DNA from: Bacteroidota bacterium
Lineage (GTDB): Bacteria; Bacteroidota; Bacteroidia; Chitinophagales; Chitinophagaceae
Direction of reading: 5' to 3'
Assembly (NCBI GenBank): GCA_023386855.1
Contig: JAEWIW010000067.1
Span: 1 to 7,830 of the forward strand
DNA: 7,830 nt
The translations under genes were made by a program, and so were the position numbers. A model generated the notes under the pieces. It had not been told where the DNA came from. It saw only the letters and a program-made list of their open reading frames with translations, and ran no database searches. This document shows positions 1-7,367 of this stretch, in pieces. How positions within the stretch are numbered: the first letter of the stretch is position 1; each line of letters opens with the position of its first letter.

Positions 1-278
1 CCTGTCCCGATCTCCAAAACTTTTTCAAATGGTTTTACTTCGAGCAGCTGAGTCTGGTAAGCAACAGTATAAGGTTGTGAAATGGTTTGTCCTTCAGCAA
101 TAGGAAAAGCTTTGTCTTCATAAGCCACCTGGTCAAATGCTGAATCAAGAAAATAATGCCGGGGGATTTTGTTCATGGCATCAAGCAGTTTTTCATCGGA
201 TATCCCCTTTTGTTTCAATAGGTCGATCAACTGTTTCCTCAGGCCTTTATGCCTGTAGGTGTCTTCATAATTCCTCAT
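1..278 (-). CDS. pcm: Protein-L-isoaspartate O-methyltransferase, N-terminal part (cut by window edge)
   Basis: This enzyme uses S-adenosylmethionine to methylate L-isoaspartyl residues in aged proteins so that they can revert to aspartate; it acts in the cytoplasm. About 92 residues are visible. The N-terminal helix region RHKGLRKQLIDLL (residues 9-21) is followed by IPRHYFL (38-44), then YEDKAFPIAEGQTISQPYTV (53-72), which is the family signature and contains the active-site TISQP with Ser67. The SAM-binding motif I begins at VLEIGTG (87-93), where the window ends. The family is usually a little over 200 residues, so more than half is missing. I chose the ATG at 278 because related proteins begin close to the RHKGLRKQL helix and because a promoter-like TAACTTTG lies just upstream. 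An in-frame ATG at 344 would add 22 residues that I do not recognise. The gene is divergent from the operon starting at 394. The family call is very secure; the start is less so. Confidence 0.95.
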   Translation of the reverse strand, partial: MRNYEDTYRHKGLRKQLIDLLKQKGISDEKLLDAMNKIPRHYFLDSAFDQVAYEDKAFPIAEGQTISQPYTVAYQTQLLEVKPFEKVLEIGT

Positions 279-284
279 AATCGG

Positions 285-292
285 CAAAGTTA
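285..292 (-). promoter_or_regulatory. Candidate Bacteroidota -7 element (TAACTTTG) for pcm
   Basis: On the minus strand TAACTTTG matches the Bacteroidota -7 consensus TAnnTTTG exactly. It ends 6 bases before the ATG at 278. About 20 bases further upstream is a T-run (ATTTTT), in the place expected for the -33 TTTG element but not an exact match. If used, transcription would start at or very near the ATG, giving an almost leaderless mRNA. The motif could also be a chance match inside coding sequence if the ATG at 344 is the true start. Confidence 0.35.
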
Positions 293-339
293 ACCAAGCA
301 AACGGGTTCTGGAAAAATGGTTTTTGCTTATCTTCCCTG

Positions 340-361
340 ATCATTATATGATGTAAATCAT
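340..361. promoter_or_regulatory. Alternating inverted half-sites with FNR-like core in the divergent gap
   Basis: Three copies of a five-base half-site alternate in orientation: ATCAT (340-344), ATGAT (348-352), ATCAT (357-361). The last two form ATGAT-GTAA-ATCAT, whose core TGAT-N4-ATCA is that of the Crp/Fnr-family FNR box. The first two form a second inverted repeat with a three-base spacer. ATCATTAT also repeats directly at 340-347 and 357-364. The site lies between the pcm start and the operon start at 394, centred about 40 bases before that ATG, so it could control either gene. The region is AT-rich and the arms do not extend past five bases, so chance is a real alternative. No strong -7 motif for the operon is visible; TATATTGA at 362-369 is a weak candidate. 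Confidence 0.3.
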
Positions 362-393
362 TATATTGAACCAACTATTGCTAAAGCCATCTT

Positions 394-2706
394 ATGAAGT
401 TAAGGTCCCTGCGGGTCATATTGCCATTTATTGCCTTCACTGCTCTTTGGATATCCTGTATGAATAACCAGGATGATCCGGAACTTCCTGAAAAAGTCAG
501 TTATAACTTTCATATCCGCCCGATTCTTTCCGACAAATGTTTTAAATGTCATGGTCCCGATGTGGCCACCATGGAAGCAGGATTGCGGCTCGACCAGGCA
601 AAATTTGCCTATGCCCCGCTTAAGGAAACCAAGGGTGAATTCGCTATTGTTCCCGGTAAACCCGATGAATCGGAGCTGATCAGGAGAATTGCCTCCACTG
701 ATTCTTCTTACATGATGCCTTTACCCTCATCACACCTGGGCTCACTGAGCGCCTATGAAGTGAAATTATTCCGCAAATGGATTAAGCAGGGAGCGGAATA
801 TGAACCACACTGGGCCTTTATAAAACCTGTCAAAGCAAAGCTTCCAAAAGTAAAGCAGCAAGACTGGACTAATAACGAAATTGATTATTTCATACTGCGC
901 AAAATGGAAGAAGCAGGTATGAAGCCTAATGAAGAGGCTCCAAAGGAAATATTATTAAAAAGACTTTCACTTGATCTTACCGGCCTTCCACCAACTGAAG
1001 CCATGATGCAAAAATTCACCACTGATCAAAGTGAAAAAAGTTATGAGACCATGGTGGATGCATTGCTTGCTTCAAAACACTATGGTGAAAAAATGGCCCT
1101 GCACTGGATGGATATTGCCCGTTATTCCGATAGCTATGGATACCAGGATGATAATATCCGCACTCAATGGCCATGGCGCGACTGGGTGATCCATGCCTTC
1201 AATAAGAACCTGGCCTATGATTCCTTCGTTACCTGGCAGCTTGCCGGAGATATGCTGCCGGATAGCAGCAAGGAAAAATTGCTCGCAACAGCTTTCCTTC
1301 GTAATCATAAATACACTGAAGAAGGGGGAGTGATACCTGAAGAATATCGTGTTGAATACATCATTGATAAAACAAAAACATACGGAAAGGGAATACTTGG
1401 ACTGACCATTGAATGTGCCCAATGCCATGACCATAAATATGATCCCATTTCACAGGAAGAATATTTCCAGATGTTTGCTTTTTTCAACAACACGAAAGAA
1501 GCAGGATATGAAGGTGATGTGTCGGTGTCAAAGCCTGCTAAAACACCATGGATGACGATCTCGGATGATGAGGCCAAAAACATTTTCTCTTTCATGCATA
1601 AAAAAGATACCGGAAATATGATGGTATCGGTAATGGGGGAACTCGATACCATGCGTAAAACTTACCTTCTTGAAAGAGGACTCTATGATCATCCTACAAA
1701 ACAGGTCATGCCAAAAGGCATTGCTGCAGTACTTCCATTTGATAGCACAAGGTTTCCTCAAAACCGGCTTGGACTGGCGGAGTGGACATTTGATAAAAAC
1801 AATCCTTTAACGGCAAGGGTATTTGTAAATCAATTATGGCAGGAAATATTCGGAAAAGGAATAGTAAAAACCTCCGGTGATTTTGGAATGCAGGGTGAAC
1901 TGCCATCGCATCCAGAATTGCTCGACTGGCTCGCGGTTGACTTTATGGAAAATGGTTGGAACATTAAAAGACTGGTCAAACAAATTGTAATGTCTTCGAC
2001 CTATAGGCAATCTTCTACGGTAACTGAAGAGAAGCTTCATAAAGATCCGGAGAACAGGCTGATGGCTAGAGCTCCACGCCAGCGGGTTAAGGCTGAAATA
2101 GTACGTGATATCGTGCTTGCTTCCAGTGGCCTGTTGGTAAAAGCGATCGGGGGGCCAAGTGTTAAACCATACCAGCCTAAAGGCATGTGGGAAGCGGCAA
2201 CATCAGGAAGGGGAGAACTTGCAGTATATAAGCAGGACAAAGGTGAAGATCTTTATAGAAGAGGCATGTATACCTTTATCAAGCTAACGGTTCCTCCTCC
2301 CAGTATGATCATGTTTGATGCCAGCAATCGCGACCAGTGTGAAGTAAAAAGGCTGCAAACCAATACACCATTGCAGGCGCTTGTAATGATGAATGATCCC
2401 ACTGTACTTGAAGCTTCAAGAGTGCTTGCCCAGGTGCTTATAAAAGAAAAAGATTCGAAAGCAAGTTTGAACAGAGCCTTTAAAAGAATTATCTGCAGAA
2501 CACCTACTGAAAAGGAAAGCAACATACTCCAAAAATATTACCAGGAGCAACTGGACGCATTTACATCGGGAAAACTTCATGCAACAGAAATATTACAGGT
2601 AGGTGAATATCCAATGGATCCTTTGGCAGATAAAAATCAACTGGCTGCAATGATGAAAGTTGTCAACCTTGTTTATAACATGGAAGAAGCCATAACAAAA
2701 AGCTGA
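394..2706 (+). CDS. PSCyt1-DUF1549-DUF1553 cytochrome-like lipoprotein
   Basis: 770-residue exported protein of the planctomycete-cytochrome type. A hydrophobic signal (residues 5-21) ends in WISC, so Cys22 is probably lipidated; the following MNNQDDPE is acidic, like Bacteroidota surface-export signals. A PSCyt1 domain (about 35-135) has a haem c motif C49-F-K-C52-H53 and a possible axial methionine at M107 or M108 before Pro109. DUF1549 (about 160-370) begins at NEIDYFILRKMEEAG and includes RLSLDLTGLPPT and a second CxxCH, C341-A-Q-C344-H345, within the family signature CAQCHDHKYDPISQEEY. DUF1553 (about 450-715) includes NPLTARVFVNQLWQ, SHPELLDWLA, SSTYRQSS and TNTPLQALVMMND. The protein is compact: many relatives carry a LamG-like or other insert between DUF1549 and DUF1553, absent here. 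Its molecular function is not established; redox activity is inferred from the haem motifs. First gene of the operon; no Shine-Dalgarno. The stop is 2 bases before the DUF1501 gene. Confidence 0.95.
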   Translation: MKLRSLRVILPFIAFTALWISCMNNQDDPELPEKVSYNFHIRPILSDKCFKCHGPDVATMEAGLRLDQAKFAYAPLKETKGEFAIVPGKPDESELIRRIASTDSSYMMPLPSSHLGSLSAYEVKLFRKWIKQGAEYEPHWAFIKPVKAKLPKVKQQDWTNNEIDYFILRKMEEAGMKPNEEAPKEILLKRLSLDLTGLPPTEAMMQKFTTDQSEKSYETMVDALLASKHYGEKMALHWMDIARYSDSYGYQDDNIRTQWPWRDWVIHAFNKNLAYDSFVTWQLAGDMLPDSSKEKLLATAFLRNHKYTEEGGVIPEEYRVEYIIDKTKTYGKGILGLTIECAQCHDHKYDPISQEEYFQMFAFFNNTKEAGYEGDVSVSKPAKTPWMTISDDEAKNIFSFMHKKDTGNMMVSVMGELDTMRKTYLLERGLYDHPTKQVMPKGIAAVLPFDSTRFPQNRLGLAEWTFDKNNPLTARVFVNQLWQEIFGKGIVKTSGDFGMQGELPSHPELLDWLAVDFMENGWNIKRLVKQIVMSSTYRQSSTVTEEKLHKDPENRLMARAPRQRVKAEIVRDIVLASSGLLVKAIGGPSVKPYQPKGMWEAATSGRGELAVYKQDKGEDLYRRGMYTFIKLTVPPPSMIMFDASNRDQCEVKRLQTNTPLQALVMMNDPTVLEASRVLAQVLIKEKDSKASLNRAFKRIICRTPTEKESNILQKYYQEQLDAFTSGKLHATEILQVGEYPMDPLADKNQLAAMMKVVNLVYNMEEAITKS

Positions 2707-2708
2707 TC

Positions 2709-4157
2709 ATGCAAAAAGAAATTTTAGAACACCGGTTAACCCTTAATCGCAGGCGATTCCTTTCGAGGTTAAGTCTTGGTATCGGGAGCGTAGCGCTTGG
2801 ATCATTACTGGTACCCGGCTTATTTGAAGGGGCAACGGAAGAAGAAGCGATCATGTCGCAGCTTCCACATTTTGCACCCAAAGCAAAACGCATTATATAT
2901 CTTTTCCAGAATGGTGCCCCATCACAACTGGATTTATTTGATTATAAACCCAAGCTCCAGGAGATGTTTGGTGAGGACCTTCCCGCATCAATAAGGATGG
3001 GTCAGCGACTTACCGGTATGACTTCGGGACAGAAAAAATTCCCGCTTGCAGGCTCTGTGTTCAACTTCTCACGTTATGGTGAGGCTGGTGCCTATATCAG
3101 TGAATTGCTACCGCATACTTCAAGAGTAGTCGATGATATCTGCATCATTAAAAGTATGTACACCGAAGCCATTAACCATGATCCTGCACTTACCTTCTTT
3201 CAAACAGGAGCACAGATTGGCAATCGCCCAAGTATGGGTGCATGGTTAAGTTATGGACTGGGTAGTGAGAATAAAAATCTTCCAGCTTTCTGCGTGTTGT
3301 TATCCAAGGGAAAAGGAAATGGCCAGGGTGTTTATTCCAAACTTTGGACCAATGGGTTCCTTGATTCCGTTCACCAGGGCGTTCAGTTCAGCAGCGGGGA
3401 AGATCCTGTATTATACTTGCAAAACCAGCAGGGCATCGATAAGAATGACCGCCGTAAAATGCTCGATCATCTTGCAGAACTCAATGAAGAATCTTATAAA
3501 GAATTCGGAGATCCCGAGATCCATGCAAAGATCCAGCAATATGAAATGGCTTACAGGATGCAGACCGCAGTGCCTGCTATTACTGATCTTACCAGTGAAC
3601 CTGAATCAGTAATTAAGATGTATGGACCCGACTGCCTTGTGCCTGGAACCTATGCCGCCAATTGTTTATTGGCAAGAAAGCTTTCAGAGAACGGAGTGCG
3701 CTTTGTTCAGTTATATCACCAGGGATGGGATGGTCATGATAACCTTCCATCCCAGATCAAGGGGCAGTGCCTTGATACCGACCAGGCATCGGCTGCCTTG
3801 CTTACAGATCTTAAGCAAAGAGGCCTGCTCGATGAAACACTGGTGATCTGGGGAGGAGAATTCGGAAGAACAAATTATTGCCAGGGTGCATTGACCAAGG
3901 AAAACTACGGAAGGGATCATCATCCGCGCTGCTTTACCATCTGGATGGCAGGTGGTGGCGTTAAACCCGGGGTATATGGTGAAACAGACGACTTTGGATA
4001 CAATATCATCAAAGACCCTGTTCATGTAAACGATTTTCATGCAACCGTACTAAACCTGATGGGTCTTGATCATGAGAAACTCACCTTCCGCCATCTTGGA
4101 CGCAGGTACAGGCTTACAGATGTAGCAGGTAAAGTTGTCAATGGTATCATAGCATAA
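2709..4157 (+). CDS. DUF1501 family protein, Tat-exported (alkaline phosphatase superfamily-like)
   Basis: 482 residues, a normal length for DUF1501. The N-terminus has a twin-arginine signal, NRRRFLSR (residues 13-20), followed by the hydrophobic stretch LSLGIGSVALGSLLVPGLF, so it is predicted to be exported folded. Family motifs in order: LFQNGAPSQLDLFD (65-78), GNRPSMGAWLSYGLG, WDGHDN (340-345), WGGEFGRTN (381-389) and GRDHHP (401-406), ending with HVNDFHATVLNLMGLD. The Asp341/His343, Glu384 and Asp403/His404/His405 sites sit where alkaline-phosphatase-superfamily enzymes bind metals, so a metal-dependent hydrolase of sulfate, phosphate or a related ester is plausible. No DUF1501 substrate is established and I saw no sulfatase CxPxR motif. 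These proteins very often sit beside DUF1549/DUF1553 genes, as here, which suggests they act together. The start follows the upstream stop by 2 bases without a Shine-Dalgarno sequence; the Tat motif close to this ATG supports the start. Confidence 0.95.
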   Translation: MQKEILEHRLTLNRRRFLSRLSLGIGSVALGSLLVPGLFEGATEEEAIMSQLPHFAPKAKRIIYLFQNGAPSQLDLFDYKPKLQEMFGEDLPASIRMGQRLTGMTSGQKKFPLAGSVFNFSRYGEAGAYISELLPHTSRVVDDICIIKSMYTEAINHDPALTFFQTGAQIGNRPSMGAWLSYGLGSENKNLPAFCVLLSKGKGNGQGVYSKLWTNGFLDSVHQGVQFSSGEDPVLYLQNQQGIDKNDRRKMLDHLAELNEESYKEFGDPEIHAKIQQYEMAYRMQTAVPAITDLTSEPESVIKMYGPDCLVPGTYAANCLLARKLSENGVRFVQLYHQGWDGHDNLPSQIKGQCLDTDQASAALLTDLKQRGLLDETLVIWGGEFGRTNYCQGALTKENYGRDHHPRCFTIWMAGGGVKPGVYGETDDFGYNIIKDPVHVNDFHATVLNLMGLDHEKLTFRHLGRRYRLTDVAGKVVNGIIA

Positions 4158-4186
4158 TCAATTTTATCACCATTATTCAAACCAAT

Positions 4187-5215
4187 ATGCAGAGAAGAAA
4201 ATTTCTTCAGCAAACCTCTTTAGGAATCGCAGGATTGATCATTAAACCAGGATTTTATATGAGTACTGAAAATATTCTTGGCCATAATGGCAAAAAATAT
4301 AAACTGGAAACCGACTGGAGCCAGGCGGATGTAACAAGGAATCCAGTCAATGATTGTCATGAGATGGTACAGGATTCAAAAGGAAGAATTATTCTTCTTA
4401 CAAACGAAACAAAGAACAATGTATTGATCTATGATAAAAGCGGGCGCCTGCTAAGCAACTGGGGAAGGGAGTATCCTGGCGCTCATGGATTGACGATTTT
4501 TAACGAAGGAGGGAAGGATGTATTATTCATCTGCGATAATAACCGCCACCAGGTTATCAAGACAGGCATTGATGGAAAGCAGCTGATGGTGCTGGATTAC
4601 CCGAAAGAAACCGGGCAGTATTCAAAGGCAGAAGAATATGTTCCTACTGAAACGGCAATAGCAAAGAATGGTGATATATATGTTGCAGACGGATATGGAA
4701 AGGATTTTATCATTCAATACGATTCAAAAGGAAAATATATCCGTCATTTTGGTGGAAGAGGAAATGAAGAGAAACACCTGCTGAATGCACATGGTATTTG
4801 CATCGATTATCGTGATGCTTCAAAGCCCGTACTGATCGTTTCTTCAAGGCAGCAGAATGCTTTCAAACGATATACACTTGAAGGTGAATATATCGATACG
4901 ATCTCCTTGCCAGGGGCATGGGTTTGCAGGCCTGTTATAAAAGATGATTTTCTTTATGCTGCAGTATTGCAAACGGACAATATGCAGGGGCAACATTCAG
5001 GTTTTGTAACTATCCTCGATAAAGATTTTAAAGTTGTATCAAACCTGGGAGGTAATGAACCGCAATATGTTGATGGAAAACTTCAGCCCATGCATCAAAC
5101 CGAAAAGGCATTTTCCTATCCTCATGATGTTTGTATCGATGATGAAGGTTCATTGTATGTTGCGCAATGGAATTCGGGGAAAGTATATCCTTATAAATTA
5201 AAGCCTGTAGTGTAA
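4187..5215 (+). CDS. Tat-exported six-bladed NHL propeller, peptidyl-hydroxyglycine amidating lyase-like
   Basis: 342 residues. MQRRKFLQQTSLGIAGLII is a clear twin-arginine signal. The rest forms six NHL-type beta-propeller blades, starting near residues 56, 98, 152, 200, 245 and 310. Blade-start histidines H58 (CHE), H100 (AHG), H202 (AHG) and H313 (PHD) stand out. In peptidyl-alpha-hydroxyglycine alpha-amidating lyase, zinc is held by three blade histidines about 105 and 96 residues apart; here H100, H202 and H313 are 102 and 111 apart. The segment VADGYGKDFIIQY (166-178) resembles the lyase catalytic-Tyr segment, VSSR (218-221) resembles the VADR segment with its essential Arg, and YPHDVCIDDEGSLYVA matches the last zinc-His segment. 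The substrate-binding Arg of blade 1 is not seen (TNET at 72-75 instead). A zinc-binding propeller is likely; true lyase activity is unproven. Third gene of the operon, 29 bases after DUF1501 and 2 bases before the membrane protein gene; no Shine-Dalgarno. Confidence 0.88.
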   Translation: MQRRKFLQQTSLGIAGLIIKPGFYMSTENILGHNGKKYKLETDWSQADVTRNPVNDCHEMVQDSKGRIILLTNETKNNVLIYDKSGRLLSNWGREYPGAHGLTIFNEGGKDVLFICDNNRHQVIKTGIDGKQLMVLDYPKETGQYSKAEEYVPTETAIAKNGDIYVADGYGKDFIIQYDSKGKYIRHFGGRGNEEKHLLNAHGICIDYRDASKPVLIVSSRQQNAFKRYTLEGEYIDTISLPGAWVCRPVIKDDFLYAAVLQTDNMQGQHSGFVTILDKDFKVVSNLGGNEPQYVDGKLQPMHQTEKAFSYPHDVCIDDEGSLYVAQWNSGKVYPYKLKPVV

Positions 5216-5217
5216 GC

Positions 5218-7356
5218 ATGATCCGAGCCCGTAATGTCCTTTTCAACATATCCCTGGCACTGAATATACTACTCCTGTTTCTTGTCATTTTTGAAAGCAG
5301 GATGGAACTTCCACTTTGGCTGCAGGTCACTGGCCGGATGCACCCGTTGTTCCTGCACTTTCCCATCGTGTTGCTCATCGTACTGATCTTTGTTGAGTGG
5401 AATAATGTAAAGGATGAAGTTTCATCCCTGAAGAGCGACCTGTTGCTGCTATCCGTTTCCCTCATGGCGGTGATCACTTCGCTGATGGGACTATTTCTTT
5501 CAAGGGAAGAAGGTTATAACGAGGAACTCATCAACTGGCATAAATGGGGTGGCGTTTCATTGTCCTTCCTGGTGTTTTTATGGTACCTGGTAAGAAGTGA
5601 AATCCGTTTACATAAGCCATACTTTTATGCCATCAGTTTTCTTTCCATATTGTTATTGATCATCACTGGTCACCAGGGAGCCGATCTTACGCATGGTGAA
5701 GATTTCCTGTTCGAGCCATATGACAGGATACAGGAGCAGGCTCCTGTTGCATTGGAGGACGCAGTAGTGTTTACACATATGGTTAAGCCGATTATCCAGG
5801 ATAAATGCATCAGTTGCCATAACGAGAAGAAGGCAAAAGGTGAACTGATCATGGAAACTGAAGAGCTGCTATTGAAAGGAGGGAAGAATGGTAAACTTTG
5901 GGATACCCTGCATGATGATCTTGGGTTGATGTTCGAAAGAATAAATCTTCCCATGGACCAGAAAAAACACATGCCTCCTAAGTCAAAACCACAGTTGACA
6001 GAAGAAGAAATTCTTATTCTTGAACAATGGGTGCGATCGGGCGCAAGCTTTACCATGAAGGTCGTTGATCTTCCGGAATCCGATACTTTAAGATTGCTTG
6101 CGATGGAAAGATTTGGAAAGGAACAAACTGAACAATACGATTTTGATCCCGCTGATGAATCAGTGGTAAATAAGTTAAGTGATAATTACCGTAAGATCGA
6201 ACCTATTGCTGCGGGTTCGCCTGCGTTGAAAGTAAGCTTTTATGGTGTGGCTCAATATGAACCCGGGAAGTTAAAGGAGCTGGCTGCCTTAAAAAACCAG
6301 GTTGTTGAACTTAACCTTAATAAAATGCCTGTTGAGGATGCTGATGTGAAAGTGATTGCCAGCATGAAGAACCTTAGGAAACTGAATCTTTCCTTTACAA
6401 AAATCACAGGGAAATCATTGAAAGAGCTTAATGCATTGAAGGAACTGAAACATCTTTCATTATCAGGTACCAAAGTGCAGGAAGAGGATCTTGCATTGCT
6501 GAAAGGCTTGCCAGAATTGAAAAAGCTTGAAGTTTGGAATACGCCACTGGAAAAAGAGCCATCCACTTTTTTTGCACAGGTGCTTCCCAAGGTAGAAGTA
6601 GAAACAGGGTTTAGTGGTGATACCGTGGTGATACAGTTGAATAGTCCTGTTATCGAAAATGAAGAGCAGATATTTAATGATCCAATGAAGCTTCGTATGA
6701 AGCACTATATAAAGGATGTGGCCATACGGTATACATTAGACGGAACAGATCCTGACAGCATACATTCGCCGATTTATAACGGCGATGTAGAGATCAGAAG
6801 CAATACAAAGCTTAGGGCAAAAGCATTCAAGCCAGGATGGATAAGCAGCCCAATCGTTGAAAGAAATTTTTACAGGTCGTCGGTAAAACCAGATTCTGCT
6901 TATTTGCTTACTACCCCCGAACCCAATTATAAAGGAGAGGGAGCAAAGACGCTTATCAATGGAGAGAAAGGTGATTTTAATTTCCGGAGTGGAAAGTGGT
7001 TGGGATACCGTAATGGATCAATGGAATTAATGCTTTATTTCAACTCCCCTAAAAAGATTTCATCGCTTTCGCTGAGTACACTGGTGGATATACCCAGTTA
7101 TATCATGCCTGCACAATCAATTGAATTGTATGAAGTGAATGATAAAGGAACTTCAAGGTTAATAAAAAGGATCCGGCCTGCTGCACCTGTTAAGGAAGAA
7201 GGTGGGGGAGTGATGAAAGGCTTTGACCTGGCGTTTGATCCAATAACGGTAAAACAATTAAAGCTGGTGGTAAAGCCTTTTGGAAAACTTCCTTCATGGC
7301 ACCGGGGTAAAGGAGAGAACGGCTGGTTCTTTATTGATGAAGTGTTGCTGAACTAA
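5218..7356 (+). CDS. DUF2231 membrane / cytochrome c / LRR / CHB_HEX_C-like / discoidin-like fusion protein
   Basis: 712 residues. The N-terminus is a DUF2231-type membrane domain with about five transmembrane helices (about 7-25, 43-60, 75-94, 110-125, 134-151). It includes GRMHPLFLHFPIVLL (39-53) and TGHQGADLTHGEDF (150-163); His42, His47, His108, His152 and His159 could ligate haem b. A PSCyt1-like c-type domain follows (about 185-282) with C197-I-S-C200-H201, likely axial Met252 in HMPPKSKPQL, and EEILILEQWVRSGA. Leucine-rich repeats of about 24 residues begin at 358, 383, 407 and 431 (LRKLNLSFTKI, LKHLSLSGTKV). A chitobiase-C-terminal-like (FN3-associated) domain spans about 470-556, with IRYTLDGTDPDS and LRAKAFKPGW. 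The C-terminus (about 560-712) looks like an F5/8 type C beta-sandwich, often a carbohydrate binder. A role passing electrons between membrane quinones and the operon's other haem protein is inferred. Last gene of the operon, 2 bases after the propeller gene; no Shine-Dalgarno. Confidence 0.93.
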   Translation: MIRARNVLFNISLALNILLLFLVIFESRMELPLWLQVTGRMHPLFLHFPIVLLIVLIFVEWNNVKDEVSSLKSDLLLLSVSLMAVITSLMGLFLSREEGYNEELINWHKWGGVSLSFLVFLWYLVRSEIRLHKPYFYAISFLSILLLIITGHQGADLTHGEDFLFEPYDRIQEQAPVALEDAVVFTHMVKPIIQDKCISCHNEKKAKGELIMETEELLLKGGKNGKLWDTLHDDLGLMFERINLPMDQKKHMPPKSKPQLTEEEILILEQWVRSGASFTMKVVDLPESDTLRLLAMERFGKEQTEQYDFDPADESVVNKLSDNYRKIEPIAAGSPALKVSFYGVAQYEPGKLKELAALKNQVVELNLNKMPVEDADVKVIASMKNLRKLNLSFTKITGKSLKELNALKELKHLSLSGTKVQEEDLALLKGLPELKKLEVWNTPLEKEPSTFFAQVLPKVEVETGFSGDTVVIQLNSPVIENEEQIFNDPMKLRMKHYIKDVAIRYTLDGTDPDSIHSPIYNGDVEIRSNTKLRAKAFKPGWISSPIVERNFYRSSVKPDSAYLLTTPEPNYKGEGAKTLINGEKGDFNFRSGKWLGYRNGSMELMLYFNSPKKISSLSLSTLVDIPSYIMPAQSIELYEVNDKGTSRLIKRIRPAAPVKEEGGGVMKGFDLAFDPITVKQLKLVVKPFGKLPSWHRGKGENGWFFIDEVLLN

Positions 7357-7367
7357 TGGGTAGCTAT

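Noticed and set aside
1072..1434. 120-codon open frame on the minus strand
   Set aside because: It is wholly antisense to the conserved DUF1549 region and resembles no family; it is explained by codon bias of the real gene.
2709..4157. Calling the DUF1501 protein a sulfatase
   Set aside because: It shares the wider superfamily's Asp/His metal-site style, but no CxPxR or SxPxR formylglycine motif is present, so a named sulfatase activity is not supported.
5028..5477. 149-codon open frame on the minus strand
   Set aside because: It lies antisense across the ends of two well-supported plus-strand genes, has no recognisable motif, and its composition (rich in Ser, Arg, Thr, Met) looks like a shadow frame.
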